64,000 bases of DNA from Plectrocnemia conspersa (taxonomy: Eukaryota > Arthropoda > Insecta > Trichoptera > Polycentropodidae). Positions 1-13,544 of the stretch are shown one piece after another. The notes under the pieces were generated by a model. That model was not told where the DNA came from. It worked only from the letters and a program-made list of their open reading frames with translations, and did not search any database. The position numbers and the translations under genes were made by a program. Every line of letters starts with the position of its first letter. The stretch's first letter is position 1. The stretch spans positions 868,001 through 932,000 of the forward strand of contig VTFK01000294.1 of assembly GCA_009617715.1 (NCBI GenBank), in the 5' to 3' direction.

Positions 1-310
1 AGAAAATTTTGCCGCATGTGATAAAAATGTTTATATATTATTTATAACTATAAAAAAAATATTAACGAATTTTATTTCTCTAAATATATTTAAATGATTA
101 AATAAACTGCACTATTGTTATAAATTATAATAATAAATAAAATATTATACTTTAAACTAATTTACTATTTTATATTATATAAGGTTACAAATGTATATAA
201 TTTTATAATAAAAAAATGCTCTCCAAACGTTACAAAATATTTTCTTTCATAACTCGAGTAAAAAATATTAATGACAATAATATTTATTTTATTGCTCCAA
301 TGACTTAAAT
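1..310. other. AT-rich non-coding DNA
   Basis: Very AT-rich sequence with short A and T runs. I see no ORF, repeat boundary or RNA gene in it. Confidence 0.6.
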
Positions 311-935
311 GATACAATTTCTTCTTTATCACCGCAGTCTCTTTCGACGCAAGCCGTTACCCAACTCGCTTCGATTTATTATTTAACAACACCGCCAGAA
401 AGAAACGGCACCATCATCATAGCTATGATATAGCGATCGGCCATCATTACGAAATCATGTTTATCGTCCCGTCAGTCGCCCGTGGCCGTCCTGGGCACCA
501 CAACAACCGCGAATTTATGTGCATAGAGCCATCTCGGCGATACATTATCGCTTTAATATGTATTAGCGGCGCTGCGTTATTTGTTTTCCGTATGTTTATT
601 GTCGGTGGTGTGTGTGAGTTACGGTCAGAAGAAATGCGTAGCGCCTCGAGCGGCGTGCGTCGCGCCGATTGAAATATCAACCGATATTTATTGGGGTGCG
701 GCTGATTCATTAGCTCGAATGCCGCAGGCTGTACGTGCACCAATCAGTGTAAAATCAATTATCGCCGAATATCACACATGCCGACGCCGGAAACGGAAAA
801 GAATACAAAAATGCGAGAGAAAAGTGTTCCTGAGCGCTTGGGTTGCGCGCTTAAAAAAGCGAGTCTCGCGCATCGATGTCTCTTCAGCTATCGAAAGCGA
901 TCGATCGAAACATCCATTTATTTCATAATACTTAT
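311..935. promoter_or_regulatory. Less AT-rich non-coding block, candidate enhancer
   Basis: The base composition changes sharply from the surrounding AT-rich DNA, and CpG dinucleotides become common. Three overlapping ORFs of 71-115 codons on both strands fall here, but none has a recognisable domain, a splice context or support from its neighbours, so I treat them as chance ORFs favoured by the higher GC. The block looks like sequence under constraint and is read as a candidate cis-regulatory element in the far 3' part of the spineless intron. That reading is inference from composition and location only. Confidence 0.35.
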
Positions 936-3420
936 TATGAACGACTTATTTATAATAAATATAGTATAACGAGATATATTTGAAGTAAAATATACTATTT
1001 AAAACTAACAATTCATTTTAGTTTGGGGGTGTACGAGTAATATTCGGAAAGTTGAATAAAGATACTATATAAAATATTATGCAAAAAATATGCATTGTTA
1101 AATCTTAGTATATGCTGAGTTATTATCAATGTTGATACTGTTCTCAATTGTCACACTTAAACATAACGTGTGTGAAATTACAGAAATGTATTCTGTTTTC
1201 AGAATTTATAAATGTTTTATTTAAAAGGCAAATTTGTGTGCTTTAGTTATTTTGATACGTCTGCTGAGCTCATGTGTTATGTCCAAAAGTCGTTAATTGC
1301 AGTATTTTTTGAATATTTAACTGCATATTCCTAAATAATTTCGTTACTATATATAATAGCAAGGTTTGTATGTATTTCCTTGTCAGTTACAAAGTAGTAA
1401 ACATCATTAATTATACGTTGGGGCTAACTTAGACTTCTTTGAATATTTTATTCTAGATGCCATACATCCAAATCTATTAAATTACAGACTGATATATTAT
1501 ATAGACTATAGTATAGACTAACAGATTATATAGACTACAGTACAGTACAGTTTTTCAGTTTACAGTTTTTTTTTTAAATAACATTAATATTACAATGCTG
1601 AATTAATATTACAATTCTTCTTGAGGAATTTTCACTTTAATAAGTAAAGTATGGTGGTTGTTAATATTTTAAATATGTAGGATAAATACATTAATTATAA
1701 TACATTTTATTGTCTGTTGGATAAATTAATTAAGAGCATGCTTTTTAAATACTTTACTGCTAGTATTTGTGATTTACATTGCTACAGTATCATTATCAAA
1801 TATACCAAGCACACAAAGAAACGCTAAGTGAAATATAAGTAGTATAAAGTAGACACAAAACAGATCTGAAAATTATATGCTGCAGTACCTTTGCTAAGGC
1901 TAGAGAGAAATTAGAAAAAGCTTCTCCACAGAAAACTCCAAATTTTTATCCTGATATTTATGACTCAAGAAATTAACAGTAAATATTTATAATTAATTTA
2001 CTCATTTTGTAGTTAAAGCCTTCGTATTATACATTAAATAAATAAATATGGCTAATGCTTATTTCTTCGATTGTGAATTTTGTATTTTATATTTAATCTA
2101 AATTGCTAGTCAGTTATATTGAATACCGGCTTGTGATAAGTCTTAAGTAAGTGATTTAGGCTAATAGATAACAAAGAGTCTGTATGATCTGTACGACATA
2201 TTCAGCTTGCTGGCTGTTTTTAAAGCATACTTATTTGTGCAATTTTTAAGCATTTAAATATACATATTGTTGAGGCAAAAATATTATTAAAAAAACTACG
2301 TTAGCTTTTTGTGGTTATCATTAAATAGAGGTTGTGAAATTTCATTAATTCCAGGAACTTTCTAAGGATTTATATTTATGTCATCTCCTGAGCTACCATA
2401 AAATTTAGGAATTGTAAATTATATTACAATAAAAATATGTAAGATTTAAAATATATAAAATTATTAACACATAATATGCATATTAAATAAATATTTTAGT
2501 GTGGCAGCAAAGGCTTTAAAAATAACTTAATGTCTCTTACTCTACAAATAACAATACTAAATAGAAACATTTTAAATTAAATATTAATAACAGAGTTTAT
2601 TAAAATATATATTGCAGTTTATTATAAAATATAATTTGTGTTTGTTTTAAGTTTACTTTATATTTTCTGAAATAATTTTCTTCATTTTTTTTATATTATT
2701 TTACCAGCAAGTTTTGACTGAGAAGAGCAATTATAACTAAACTCCATAAACAAAAAAGAACTTGAGTTCTTTTATTTCCTAAGAATATGAAATAATTATT
2801 TTTTCTATTAAAATTTTAACATATCCTGTGATATGTTAAAATTTTAATAGAAAAACTTCACTTAAAAATTGAAATTAATATGCGTTTTATAATTTATCAA
2901 AACTAAATACTAACTTACTATTCTTTAAACAAACCTATATTTAAAATAATATAAATTTTATGGTTATGTATTAAACTCAGAAATAAAGCATTTATTAAAT
3001 ATTTTAGTGAAAAATATCATTTAGCTTTTTTGAATATATAACTATAATCGATTCAATTTAGCTTATCTCTCAAAAGTATACTAGCATAATATATGTATAT
3101 TCTGTATATATTATATCTTCATCAATGATAAGTTGTGAAATAATTTTAAATGAACGAATGATTTATTTTACTTGATTATAATATTAAAAGCAATATGTTA
3201 ATCACCTTAAATTATTTTTAATAAATAAACATCACCATATTTTTTACATATAATGAAGATAATATGATTTATGTATTGTTTTTTTTCGTATATAATTATT
3301 ATGATAACGTGTTACGTAACATAAATATTCTTAACCAAGAAATAAATTTATTGCGCCGAGTATTTTACGAAAATTAAAAAGAAACAAAAATAAAAATAAG
3401 TTACTCACATATTTTAGTAT
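936..3420. other. AT-rich stretch with one perfect hairpin
   Basis: About 2.5 kb of low-complexity AT-rich DNA. Apart from the inverted repeat at 2800-2855, annotated separately, I see no gene or element boundary. Confidence 0.6.
2800..2855. repeat. Perfect 25-bp inverted repeat with 6-nt loop
   Basis: The arm at 2800-2824 is the exact reverse complement of 2831-2855, separated by the six bases cctgtg. A perfect 25-bp match is unlikely by chance even in AT-rich DNA. It may be a recent foldback insertion or a double-strand-break repair product. There is no GC content or flanking signal to support a microRNA precursor. Confidence 0.85.
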
Positions 3421-4340
3421 ATATAATAATGTATTCGTACGAAGCGGGCGCAGTTATAAACATAATACGCTTTTTTAATGGCCCCAACGATCGATTCCTA
3501 CGATTTATACACATTATTTTCATCTAACAGAAGCGGTTATTGTTATGCGATAAATCATGCACAACAATCAGCAGGGGTCGCACTGCTTTTTCATTACATA
3601 TTTATTTAAATTAAACGAAAAATGTTAATTATAAACGCCGGGCAAACGAAGTCGTATATTATAAAACACGGGTACCCAGTATTCGGTCAAATTACTTGCC
3701 TCTCGATATATGAACGTAATACATATATGTAAAGAGTTTGAAAGTTAATTTCATTTTGAACGATACTAAAATAAGCTTTATTATATTTTAGTTTAAAATG
3801 TAATAAATAAATTTATTATTAAATATAAATTATATGCAAGATATCTTAATTTTTTGCACTTGGTAATTCGAAACTATTTTTTCGATTTTGAAAAATTATT
3901 TGATAGTTTTCTTAATATCTTAAATACTGCTTTAGTGTGTATTTAGAAGATATAGTCAACCTTGTCATATAAAATTGAAAATATCTAGGCTTATGAATCT
4001 CAAATTACCATTTTTCGTTACAAATCCGATTTACTACGAAAACGTCGCTTTGTAAATAAGCGTTGTGAATATTACAGAATATATTCGTAATATAGTCGGG
4101 CATTTTCATTTACGAAACGTTTCATGCGAACAGAACGTAACCGTAATTTATGTAACGAAACGAAATTTCGCCCCCGTAAGAAAAGTTTTGCATTGAGAGA
4201 CATTCGCCCCGTGGTCGTTGTTTGCATCGAAATTCTTACGACATACCGCATTTATTAAAACACGGAAATTGCATTCCGAGCGGCGAATGCACGTCGTCCG
4301 CGAAACGTTACATAGGACGTATACTTTATTGGCTAATTAA
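3421..4340. promoter_or_regulatory. Mixed block with two less AT-rich segments
   Basis: Segments at about 3430-3700 and 4010-4330 are richer in G, C and CpG than the DNA around them. No ORF or splice site pattern was recognised. They are candidate conserved non-coding elements in the spineless intron. Confidence 0.3.
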
Positions 4341-5060
4341 ATGCCATTGGAACTTTGGAACTGTTTCAAATTTTGTTTGAAACACATAAACTATGACAAA
4401 TTTTCGATATTACTGCGGTAATACGTTTTTCTATAAAAAGGTAAATTTTGTTTATAGTAACAGAGGTGACTGAAAAATATATCTCGTGAATTTTCAATGC
4501 CGTAAAATAAAATAAAAACATTTAAATTTTTTTATATTAATTGTTAAAATGGAAATTTTGCTTTTTTTCTGTACTTTTTTTAAGTGTCTGAAAAAATGTC
4601 ATAAAAGTCCAACTTTTTTTTGTTGGTATTTTTAAAATTGTCCTTTTTCAATCTATGTAATTTGCAAAATACTCGACTAATAACAGTCTCGCATTTTTTC
4701 CTTCCTAACTACTCAAATTATTCATATAATACCAATATGTAGTATAATGATTTTTATTTGCTACAAATTTAATTCATTATAACAAATAAAAACACACTTT
4801 ACTGCTAGTTATAAGAGATTGTGAATACAATACCTTGATCTTATAAAACAATGTCACTAAAAGAAATCTCAAATATAAATTGTGAATTGAAAAATAAACC
4901 ATTTATAATGAATAATAATATTCAAGAAACATAGAAAATACTTATCGCCCTTAAATAAAAAATAATAAAATAAAAATGTTTTGACTGATATGTAAAATGT
5001 CAGAAAAAAAGCAAATATCTAGCAAAATAAAAAAAAATATTATTTCCTATTATGAAATTT
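4341..5060. other. AT-rich non-coding DNA
   Basis: Low-complexity AT-rich sequence. It may contain the decayed 5' part of the non-LTR relic that follows, but I cannot see conserved motifs here. Confidence 0.45.
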
Positions 5061-6300
5061 AAAGAAACATATTAGATCATTAAAGCAGTTTATTGGATTT
5101 AAAAAGAGCTTTTAAAACTTGAGAGAGATGTACCATATAATGTTAAAGAAAGTCTTTGAGTCATAGTTTATTTTATGAGCTTTAAAAATCTTAGCAAAAT
5201 TTTAGATTAAATGTTGTAGAAAATTTATGTTAAAAATTACGTGTTTTTTCTACTATAACAATGTGATTATTTTTATTTGAAAACATTGAAAATTGATTTT
5301 TCAGAAGCAATTTGGGTATAATGTACTTAATGTGAAATATTCTTTAGAGAAACACATTCAAAAGAGCTTTTAAATCAGTACAGCTTTATAATGGTAAAAA
5401 AATGTAACATAATTAATAAAAAAATTAAAACAAAAGTAAAATAATCTATTTATAATCCAAAGAGCAAATATTACCTCACTGTGTTTTACATAGAAATAAA
5501 TGATTAATAATAAATATAAATAAAATAATTATAACTATAAAATAAATAAGTATTATAAAAAAATGTAAGATTAACCTTGTTTTCAAAGACATTTAAAAAT
5601 AAATATATATATTAATAGTATAGAAATATGTTAAATATTTTTTGTGAAAGACGAGATAATAATTTATTGAATCAATAATAATGTTAAAAAAATAGTCGAT
5701 AACTTTAATAACGAATAAAGTATAATAGAATGATGGTTTTAGAATAATCGGGCAATATTAAATGTATGAAAATTAGTTATAAATATATATTAGATTATAT
5801 TAAAAAAAATAGTTGTATATAATGATACTAATATATAAAAAAATAAAAATGTTACGAATAATTATGCTATTCAAGAATAACATTCAGTGATAAAATAGGC
5901 TTATTATCTAGGATAAGAAATATATTAATTACAAAATAAATGATTGCCAGACTTAAATTATTGTTAAAAACTATATATACTTAATGAATTAGATAAAACG
6001 ACGTTGCAATTATTTAAAAATAAATCAATAAGGGTAGTTTTGAATAAAAATATATACACTTGTAAATTTTAGATTTTTTAGTATTTTTATTTACACTTAA
6101 ACTATGCTAACAGTGTATTTTAATTTAATAAATACTAGAATTATATCTCATTTTAGAGTAGATGAGTTTAAGAAAATCTGAATGTCCAGGGGAACACTGT
6201 ATGGAGATGAGAATTTATAAAAAAAATATCTGGTTTCATTAATTGAATAAAAAAACAGCTTCGTACATGAGGGTCTGAATTTTAAGTATTTATACTTTTT
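5061..6300 (+). mobile_element. Non-LTR retrotransposon relic, CR1/L2/Daphne-like (copy A)
   Basis: A heavily decayed copy of the element seen more clearly at 27.3-28.8 kb. Near 5093-5115 a stretch reads LDLKRAFK, matching reverse-transcriptase motif A of that copy (LDFKRAFE). From about 5690 to 5800 the bases follow the coding strand of the 27.9 kb copy (ndNELSILEIW region) with many changes. At about 5895-5935 it matches the LLSRLRNIL region, and at about 6190-6270 the conserved 3' tail (gggga.....tatggagatgagaattt, then ttcgtacatgag). No frame stays open for more than a few dozen codons. It is a dead copy and older than the other two. Confidence 0.65.
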
Positions 6301-6530
6301 TTTCTATTTGTATGATATCTTAATTTTATTTTTGTTTATATATGTATATATTATATAAATTTTAAATAAATTTTACATCCAATTAAAAAATACGCATTTA
6401 TTAGATCTAAACGTCACAGAATATTTATGGTTCTTATTTTACTATGAAACATTTATTTTATAGCTTTTTCATATCCTAGCATTGAAAAAAAAGCACACGG
6501 AAACTTTGGACGTTTTTATTGCCCCAAAAA
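6301..6530. other. AT-rich non-coding DNA
   Basis: AT-rich sequence following the 3' end of the non-LTR relic. It may include the relic's untranslated tail. Confidence 0.4.
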
Positions 6531-7310
6531 TAAATGACACGTGTTTCAGGGACGTAGTTTTCAAAGTAATCTAAGGGCGCGCATATTGTATATTTCTATT
6601 TTATTTTTATTATGAAAAAGCGACGTAATCGAGTGTTGTAAAAAAGTGCATAAAATCCAAAGCCATAAGTCTCATTTGGAATATTTGCAGAATTACGACG
6701 CAGGGGGAGAGAAAATAATGAAACCATTCCATTGCGTGAGTTAAAAGCCTGATAATATAAAATTTGTACAAATGGCCGTTTAATGAGCGGGCAATTAAAT
6801 TAACAAAAACGCTCGTTATGCTCATATAAATAGTTTTCTTATTTTTTAATTTAATGAAAAATTTATTCGATCTAAAGTAAAGCTTGAAACAATTAAAAAA
6901 AAAAGTTTTTTTAATACGTATTAAATGACTTCATATTGTTTGCCTTTCCAAATAATAATAATACTCGTATCGCGTTTTAAACTCGGCCATCGATATAATT
7001 GGCTAGCATTAAAACATAATTATGTAAACCATTAACAATTACGTGCTTGCTTCCCTCTATGGGGCAAATGCTCACTTGCTAAACTTTAACGACGATAAAT
7101 TCGAGCTAAGCCCGCGAAACGGCAAAATTTCGCATACAAAACCGCGCACAGAATAACAGTAATTATAATAATAATGATTTAATCCGAGTTCGACACAACT
7201 TTTTATTACTTTGGCAGTAAAAGTTAATTTTCGCCGTTTATATGCGCGGCTGTAAGTTTTTCCATCGGAGTTCATTTTGCTCGAAAAGCTATGCGAAAGT
7301 TACTACGGTT
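6531..7310. promoter_or_regulatory. Less AT-rich non-coding blocks (6.53-6.83 and 6.96-7.31 kb)
   Basis: Two adjacent segments have higher GC and many TAAT- and TTAT-type homeodomain core motifs. Minus-strand ORFs of 71 and 67 codons cross them but show no domain. Candidate conserved regulatory elements; function is inferred from composition and context only. Confidence 0.35.
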
Positions 7311-7860
7311 CCTTGCAATATATTACCAAGCTCAAAGTGAAGGTCTATATTTTAATTAATGCGATAAAAAATATTTTTATTAATTCAAAGCGAAATAAAA
7401 AATTATAAAGGATTGTAAAAATATAAATATAATATAATAATTTTTTGACTTCTGTATTAAATTCAATAATGATATGACTTTTAAATTTCAATGTAAAAGA
7501 GATGATTGACTTCTTGTCATATACAATAAAAGTACTATAAATATAAATTAAATAATTTACCCTTTAAATAAAAATAAGATAATAATACATATGTTATAAA
7601 AAATCAAACATCAGAAAATAAAATTACAAAAAATAAAAGTACAGCAAAACTAAACAGTTTACTTATTAATGTAAAATTAACTATTGTCGACTTTTAATTT
7701 TTATTAGATTTTTTAATTTTAACTTACTAATAAATAGTAAAAAGATTTTTGCGTACCAAAGAGTTACGTTACTATATTTATTTTACAAACTTAATTTTAA
7801 ACAAAACTACGATCCAAACTAACTCAATCATATTGTATACATTAAAATTAAACTTTTCTA
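7311..7860. other. AT-rich non-coding DNA
   Basis: Low-complexity AT-rich sequence; nothing recognised. Confidence 0.6.
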
Positions 7861-8360
7861 AAGCCCGAGTGTTTATCCATCCGATTATCGCAGGCGCCAA
7901 TCTGGCAGGACCGAGCCATTAACATATCTCTGTAGATAGGGCTCGCCAGAGCCGCAATCAAACACTAAATCACCTGCTATACATTCACTAATATATGTAT
8001 ATATATATATATATATGAAAAAAGCTTTCACCTAACCCACTTGCACCGACCGCACACACAACACCGAAAGCTCCCGATCCAGATAACGAAAAGAGCTTTA
8101 ACTAAAGCTCTATCAGTGACAAGTAGTAAGTCAAAAGTTTTGATAACGTCACAGTGCGATTCGAAAGGTCAATGCACAGACGCTATCAGCGATCGTTTAA
8201 TATTGCCATAATGGCTTCAGATAAGCGCCATACTACCGAACTACTTAACTTTCTTTCATATTTTCGCTTTTCTATCTTTATATATACGAAACAAACAAAG
8301 GCGCAAGCCTTTATTTATCATCAGCCCTTATCGTGAACCCTAAGGCCGTACGTTAGATTT
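7861..8360. promoter_or_regulatory. Less AT-rich non-coding block with TA microsatellite
   Basis: GC rises around 7862-7980 and 8030-8340. A short alternating TA tract sits at about 7990-8016. Near 7912-7965 the bases tctggc...gagcc pair with ggctcgccaga across a spacer, a small imperfect hairpin. A 60-codon plus-strand ORF has no recognisable features. Candidate regulatory block. Confidence 0.3.
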
Positions 8361-8640
8361 ACGACCGTTTGTTATGAATAGAAAATCTAATTTGAACCCC
8401 ACTTGAGTTTTCCCTAAATTTTAATATAAATAAATTATGTATATATTACAATAATTATTTACACAAAAGAGCTCGATAATTCACATATAAGATTTTGGGA
8501 AAAGAAAAAATGACATATATATAAAATCTCCCACTGAAGGTTTTCTTTAAATAATTAACATTAAATTTATGTTTAATTAAGTTAAATTAAAGTATTATTT
8601 CTATCTTATTATAGGTTAGTTGGTAATACTTTTGTTAGTG
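8361..8640. other. AT-rich non-coding DNA
   Basis: Nothing recognised in this AT-rich stretch. Confidence 0.5.
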
Positions 8641-8649
8641 GTCATTAAA

Positions 8650-9035
8650 TTGCTTATGGTAATTAAATATAATTTTTAATTTTAAGTTATAATATTGTTA
8701 TTTAGCAGATATTTGCACAGTATGTTGGGGTGATTTTTAATCTGTTTAAATATTGTTCATTTATATTTTTAATTGTTTCCTCTACACTGACACAGTTAAA
8801 GTCACATAATATATAATTATTAGACACAAACCAATGAGTACTGCTCAGCAACTTGCAGAATTTATTCTGGAATCTCTCAAGAATATTGATATTGGATATG
8901 GAAGTGACACCCCAAATCTGAGCTCCATAAGACCATGTCGGTTTTATTATTGAATTATATATTATTTTTGTTTCTGTTGAGATATATTCCAAAATATTAA
9001 CCGGAGTTCCCTTGTGGTATTCTTTTACCATTAAA
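8650..9035 (-). mobile_element. Jockey-clade non-LTR retrotransposon fragment (reverse-transcriptase C-terminus)
   Basis: The minus-strand frame 9031-8702 encodes 109 residues ending in a stop. Its centre reads YNSIIKPTWSYGAQIWG followed by a SNINILERFQNK stretch, then WFVSNNYILCDF, and near the end EQYLNRL. That is the typical order of the C-terminal connection domain of Jockey-type pol proteins: KP.WsYG..lWG, then the fQ residue pair, then w.vsN..i..DL. The reverse-transcriptase catalytic motifs are missing, so this is a 5'-truncated fragment. A related copy on the opposite strand lies at 30.3-30.7 kb. The first 18 residues do not look like the family and may come from a rearrangement; a small inverted repeat (ggtattcttt / aaagaatacc) sits there. 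Confidence 0.85.
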
Positions 9036-9060
9036 GAATACCGGAGGAAAAGTATGTTTG

Positions 9061-9815
9061 TTCAACGTAAATTTAAAAATGGATTAAACTATTTTCGTTA
9101 GCTCTGTTAGTACATAAGAGAATATAAATATTATCCATTTTTATCTCCTGAAAAATTGCTATAAGGAATACTGGGATACGATTGTATTTGTGTAAAAACT
9201 TTTATAATGTTGCTGATAGGGAATATATATAATCCGGAGATCTGGAAGAACTACGTTTTTGTATGCCACCTAATTATATGTTTTATTTAAAATACCGCAT
9301 GCAAGAACAAATAAAAATCAGACTATAAACTGTCAGTCGTAAAGTATTGATCTATACTTAAATAGTTAGTAGATATAAGACGCTGCACAGGTTTGCAAAT
9401 AAATTATTAAAAATGATAAATAATAAAACATGAAATATTATAATAGTGTATTGTTTTCCTGTATTTTCTTAAATTATTTCCATTTACTTATAATATAAAT
9501 GTGCTATTTTTAAAGTTGATTTTTTTATTATAAGAAATATTAAAAGTCGGCTTTAGAATTATTTTTTTCACTTTAAGTATGCTTATGCAAATATACAAAT
9601 TAAATTTGAAAATTATTCTGAAAAAAGGCCTTTCAAAGATAAGTATATACTATAAGCTTTTAAGAAACGTGTAAGTAACTTTAATCCTCAAACGTTTAGA
9701 ATATACTATATTTGTAAATCGTCGCGAGTGGTAAATCAGTAAATAATATTTACTTTTATTTTAATTTAACATAGGTTTAATTAATTGAAAAATATATTTT
9801 CAACAATTTTACGTG
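9061..9815. other. AT-rich non-coding DNA
   Basis: AT-rich sequence upstream (in element orientation) of the Jockey fragment. No further element motifs recognised. Confidence 0.5.
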
Positions 9816-10660
9816 TCACAGTCGACTCTTTGAAGTAAAAACTGCGATCACGTGACCTGGAACTGTAAAACAGTTAAGCCGCTCACCAGTTAACCGCTTT
9901 TCCTTGAACTGAAGCCATCGCTGAAAAAAAATCTTTGATAAACGATGCGGTTTGGTGCATATGTTATATTTAACCGCCGACTTAACTGTAACAAGAGCCA
10001 CCCACCGTTTTCCCTTAATGTATTCCCTAGCCGGATTTTGAAATTAAAACCTGCGGTAACCACTGTGGAAAAACATATCCGAATAACGATATGCAAATAC
10101 CCTTTTTAATATGTTAATACACTCTGGTTTGATGCACATTAATATATACGTATTCGTATAGACATCCTGTATATAATGTGTTTCAGCGGCGATGTCGCAA
10201 ATTCAATTACAGGAAAAAGCCTGTTATGAAAACGAGCCGCAAAACGACTCTGCAATAATGCAAATGATCATTGTATGCTGTAGTAATAATAATGTGTCCA
10301 CTTTAGTGCTAATGCTTCACATGGAAAAACTGGGAAAATTATTTCGCGTCAGGGATCGTTTTTTACCCCAAGACAATTTTTTATGACACGCCCACGTTAA
10401 TACATCATCGTTGGAAAAGTGCATTAGGACCATTTAACTTCTTGTCATGTCTTTGGGGCGTGGTGGGTATTTTTTATACTACATACGTATATTTATGAAT
10501 GTGTATGTGTTTAATGCTTTTCGCGATAAAATACAAGGTTACACATGAAAATATAGAAACGTTGGAGTATATACGCAAATGTGGAGATATAAAACATTTT
10601 TATGCGCGATAAATTATTTTTAATATGACATTAATGTAACCCGAGAATTATATGTTTGCT
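9816..10660. promoter_or_regulatory. Less AT-rich non-coding block
   Basis: One of the longer GC-enriched blocks, most marked at 9816-10050 and 10180-10470. Small ORFs on both strands (61-68 codons) overlap in conflicting frames and carry no domain. Candidate intronic enhancer. Confidence 0.35.
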
Positions 10661-11990
10661 ATATGTACCTTTTTCATATTTAAAATGGCTAAGTAAAAAT
10701 ATTTTTTAAATTAACATATTATTGTAATTTTTAATTTTCTTAGTACGAAAAAGGGCCTTTTATTTGTTCCAAACAATTTAATGTCCTTTGATCTTAACAA
10801 TTAAATTAGTGTTTTTTTTAATACTACATAATAATTTCTACATGCATATTATTAAAAGATTCTGTTTCGATACAACCTGGGAATTTTTAGTGCCGGCTCG
10901 TATTCTGAGACTTAAAAAAAAATATTCTGAAACTCAAAAATCTGATTTATACTGAAAAAGTTTAAAATAAGCACAAAGAAGTTGCTCAAAAAAATATATA
11001 TTGGTAAAATGGAAGAAATTTATTACAACGACTTTTTTTAAATTTATTTAATTACAAATTCAACACAGAAAAAAATAATAAAGATGAGGACTATTTTATT
11101 AATATGACGATTGAGAAAAAATTGAGCAAAAAAATAATAAGCTATTAGAATATATAATAAATATAGTCGACAAAATGAACTTAACATTTTGCATCAATCG
11201 TATCAATATCAGAATCTTTTATATTCATCTTCGCTCACAATTAAGACAATATCAACAGAAACCAAAGAAATAATTTTAATGGCAGGAATATTTATTACAA
11301 AGAATAGAAAAAGACCATATGATTTCCCCTGAATCTTTTTCCCTGACCTTTCTAAAAGGTTACTTTGCACAGCAAAAATAAAATATGTATTTCAATTTTT
11401 ATAATATAATTTTACAATAGCTGTTTTTCACATACATATATGTAGTTGAAATTGTTTTTTAGTAGTTGTTATAAATACTAAATAAATAAAACAAAAAAAA
11501 AAGCGTTAAATTTTTACATGCATATTTTTTACATACATACGTATATTTTTTCACGAAAATTATATATCAAAAATATTATTAAAATTTATTGAAACTCTAA
11601 GAATAAAAGCCAAGACTTAAATCACTACTAGCAGTGTATTAGTTTTTATCACAGAAATTAAAACATTTTATACTAAAATATACTTTTCCATCATGCATAT
11701 AAACTTTCATATTTGCTTATTATTTTTTATTATTAATACTTTATATATCTGCATTTAAAAGTAGTTCAGTTAAGTTGATAATACATATATACATATGTAT
11801 AAATATATTTTTAAGCTAATATCTTACATTAAATCTAATCTAATACTATAAAAAACACTAAAAAGTTTTATTCATGTAATTTTTACTAATATATGAATTG
11901 TAGATAAAGTAATTATAATAAGCATAGAAGTAAAAAAAATAGCATTTAGTTACTTATTTATTGTAAATATTTGGTTGAAACATGACAGTC
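10661..11990. other. AT-rich non-coding DNA
   Basis: About 1.3 kb of AT-rich sequence with A/T runs. No gene, element end or structured repeat was recognised. Confidence 0.55.
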
Positions 11991-12305
11991 GTTAGCCCAA
12001 TGCGTTACAATGGGGTTAAAATAATCAGCAACTACTAATGTTTGTAAATTGGTGACATATACTATTTTAATTATAAACTAATATATAAAATCGTAAAAAT
12101 TTTCTATGCACACTACCCTTGATTGATTTTATTTTAACTATTCATCCGTGATATTAGGAAAATCTAAGAAAACATAATCTGTGATTATCGATCAGAATTT
12201 TAATTATTGATAAACACAGTCCATAATGGATTCAAGTCTATATCTTTCAGGACTTGACTTGACAACTACTTATAGCACTTGTCTAAAGTGCCGGTTAAAA
12301 ACTAT
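11990..12305 (-). repeat. tRNA-derived SINE-like repeat (copy 1)
   Basis: The segment containing attcatccgtgatattagg, then taatctgtgattatcgatca, then tttaattattgataa is shared with copies at 22.05, 24.3 and 57.8 kb in the same orientation and with 30.9, 37.35 and 59.6 kb in reverse. A degraded B-box-like stretch (ttcaagtcta on the plus strand) lies at about 12231-12240. The element therefore reads on the minus strand, with the tRNA-like head at the right. Confidence 0.6.
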
Positions 12306-12590
12306 TGCAAAAAGATATCTATTTTCAACCTTATCTCAACGACTACCTTGTCTTTATAACAATCATAATGACATTGAAATATAAAAGTTTGAATTTTACT
12401 ATTTCTAGTATTTATATTTTTGTATAGAATTAGAAATTCATGAAATTTGAGCGTTTAAAAAATCCTTTTTAGGTCACCTGTGTGTATATATTGTATAATT
12501 CAATGACTATTATGATTATTATAGATGTAAAATATACTTTTGTGATATATGTATGTATGTGCATTTACACAAATTTTATGTTGAATTAAT

Positions 12591-13135
12591 TATTAGGTCG
12601 AAGCAATCGGTGTAATAATGATGCGGGAAACGCTTTTCCTGTTGCGTTTTAGTTCTTATCGTCGAATGTCATCGAATGACTGAATTACGTGTTTATGGTT
12701 ATTTTTATTACCGCCCTGTGAGATTTTTACAATTTTTTCTAAATTAATTTAACGCCAAACGAGCATAAACGTGATTGTACCATAAAAAATGGCATTTCCC
12801 CTCAACGAAAAGTCGAATCACAATTTCGTACGGCACCGTGTGAATTATGCATACTTATTAGATTACATGCAGTCTACTATATATTATACTAGGGTTGGGC
12901 TCGGGTTATTAATAAACGTTTTTTCTTTCGTACACTACTTCTAGGTATATCTATATATTTTTTAGGAACACAACGGCGGCGGGGGTCGTTTATTATCTGT
13001 CCATCGTAGATTGTATCGGTAGAACAATCCCCAGTGTGGGAGAACCGACACTGGCTGTATATGAAACTAGGGTCGAAAACATTTTTTTCCACATTTATTA
13101 ATAAACTCAATAAAAACGGTGAAATAATGGGTAAA
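12591..13135. promoter_or_regulatory. Less AT-rich non-coding block
   Basis: GC-enriched block with CpG-rich patches at 12600-12680 and 12960-13080. Within it cagtgt and acactg form a short inverted repeat near 13032-13055. The 73-codon minus-strand ORF 13110-12889 has no recognisable motif. Candidate regulatory element. Confidence 0.35.
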
Positions 13136-13540
13136 TTAGGTAAGTTTTGACGTTTAATACTCGCATATAATCTAATTTATATGACACGTATATCCAAATG
13201 AAAATTAACACTAAGGTGTTATTCTTATTAGGTACTTTAATTTTGTGTATTAAATATTATTATACCTGTAATACAGTATTGTTGAAGACTGTAACGCTTT
13301 TCTACGCTTTGCTAATGGGCAAGCAATTATTGAAACTATAATGAAAACATAATTATATTTTATTAAAAGTGCAACAGCCAACATTGCCTTGTTACTAGCC
13401 ATTTGCTAATTAAACATTATTAAGTAGAGATTTTGGCTGCGCATCACCGCTTAGCAATGCGGTTCTAAGCTTAAGATTCTCAAACTATTTAATATTACGC
13501 TTATTTTGTATTTTTTTTAATAATAATAAAATAAATCAAT
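13136..13540. other. AT-rich non-coding DNA
   Basis: Moderately AT-rich sequence; nothing recognised. Confidence 0.45.
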
Positions 13541-13544
13541 AGTA

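Noticed and set aside
457..928. Overlapping plus-strand ORFs of 71 and 115 codons
   Set aside because: No domain, signal or splice context; conflicting frames in a GC-enriched block.
7990..8016. Alternating TA tract
   Set aside because: Ordinary microsatellite.
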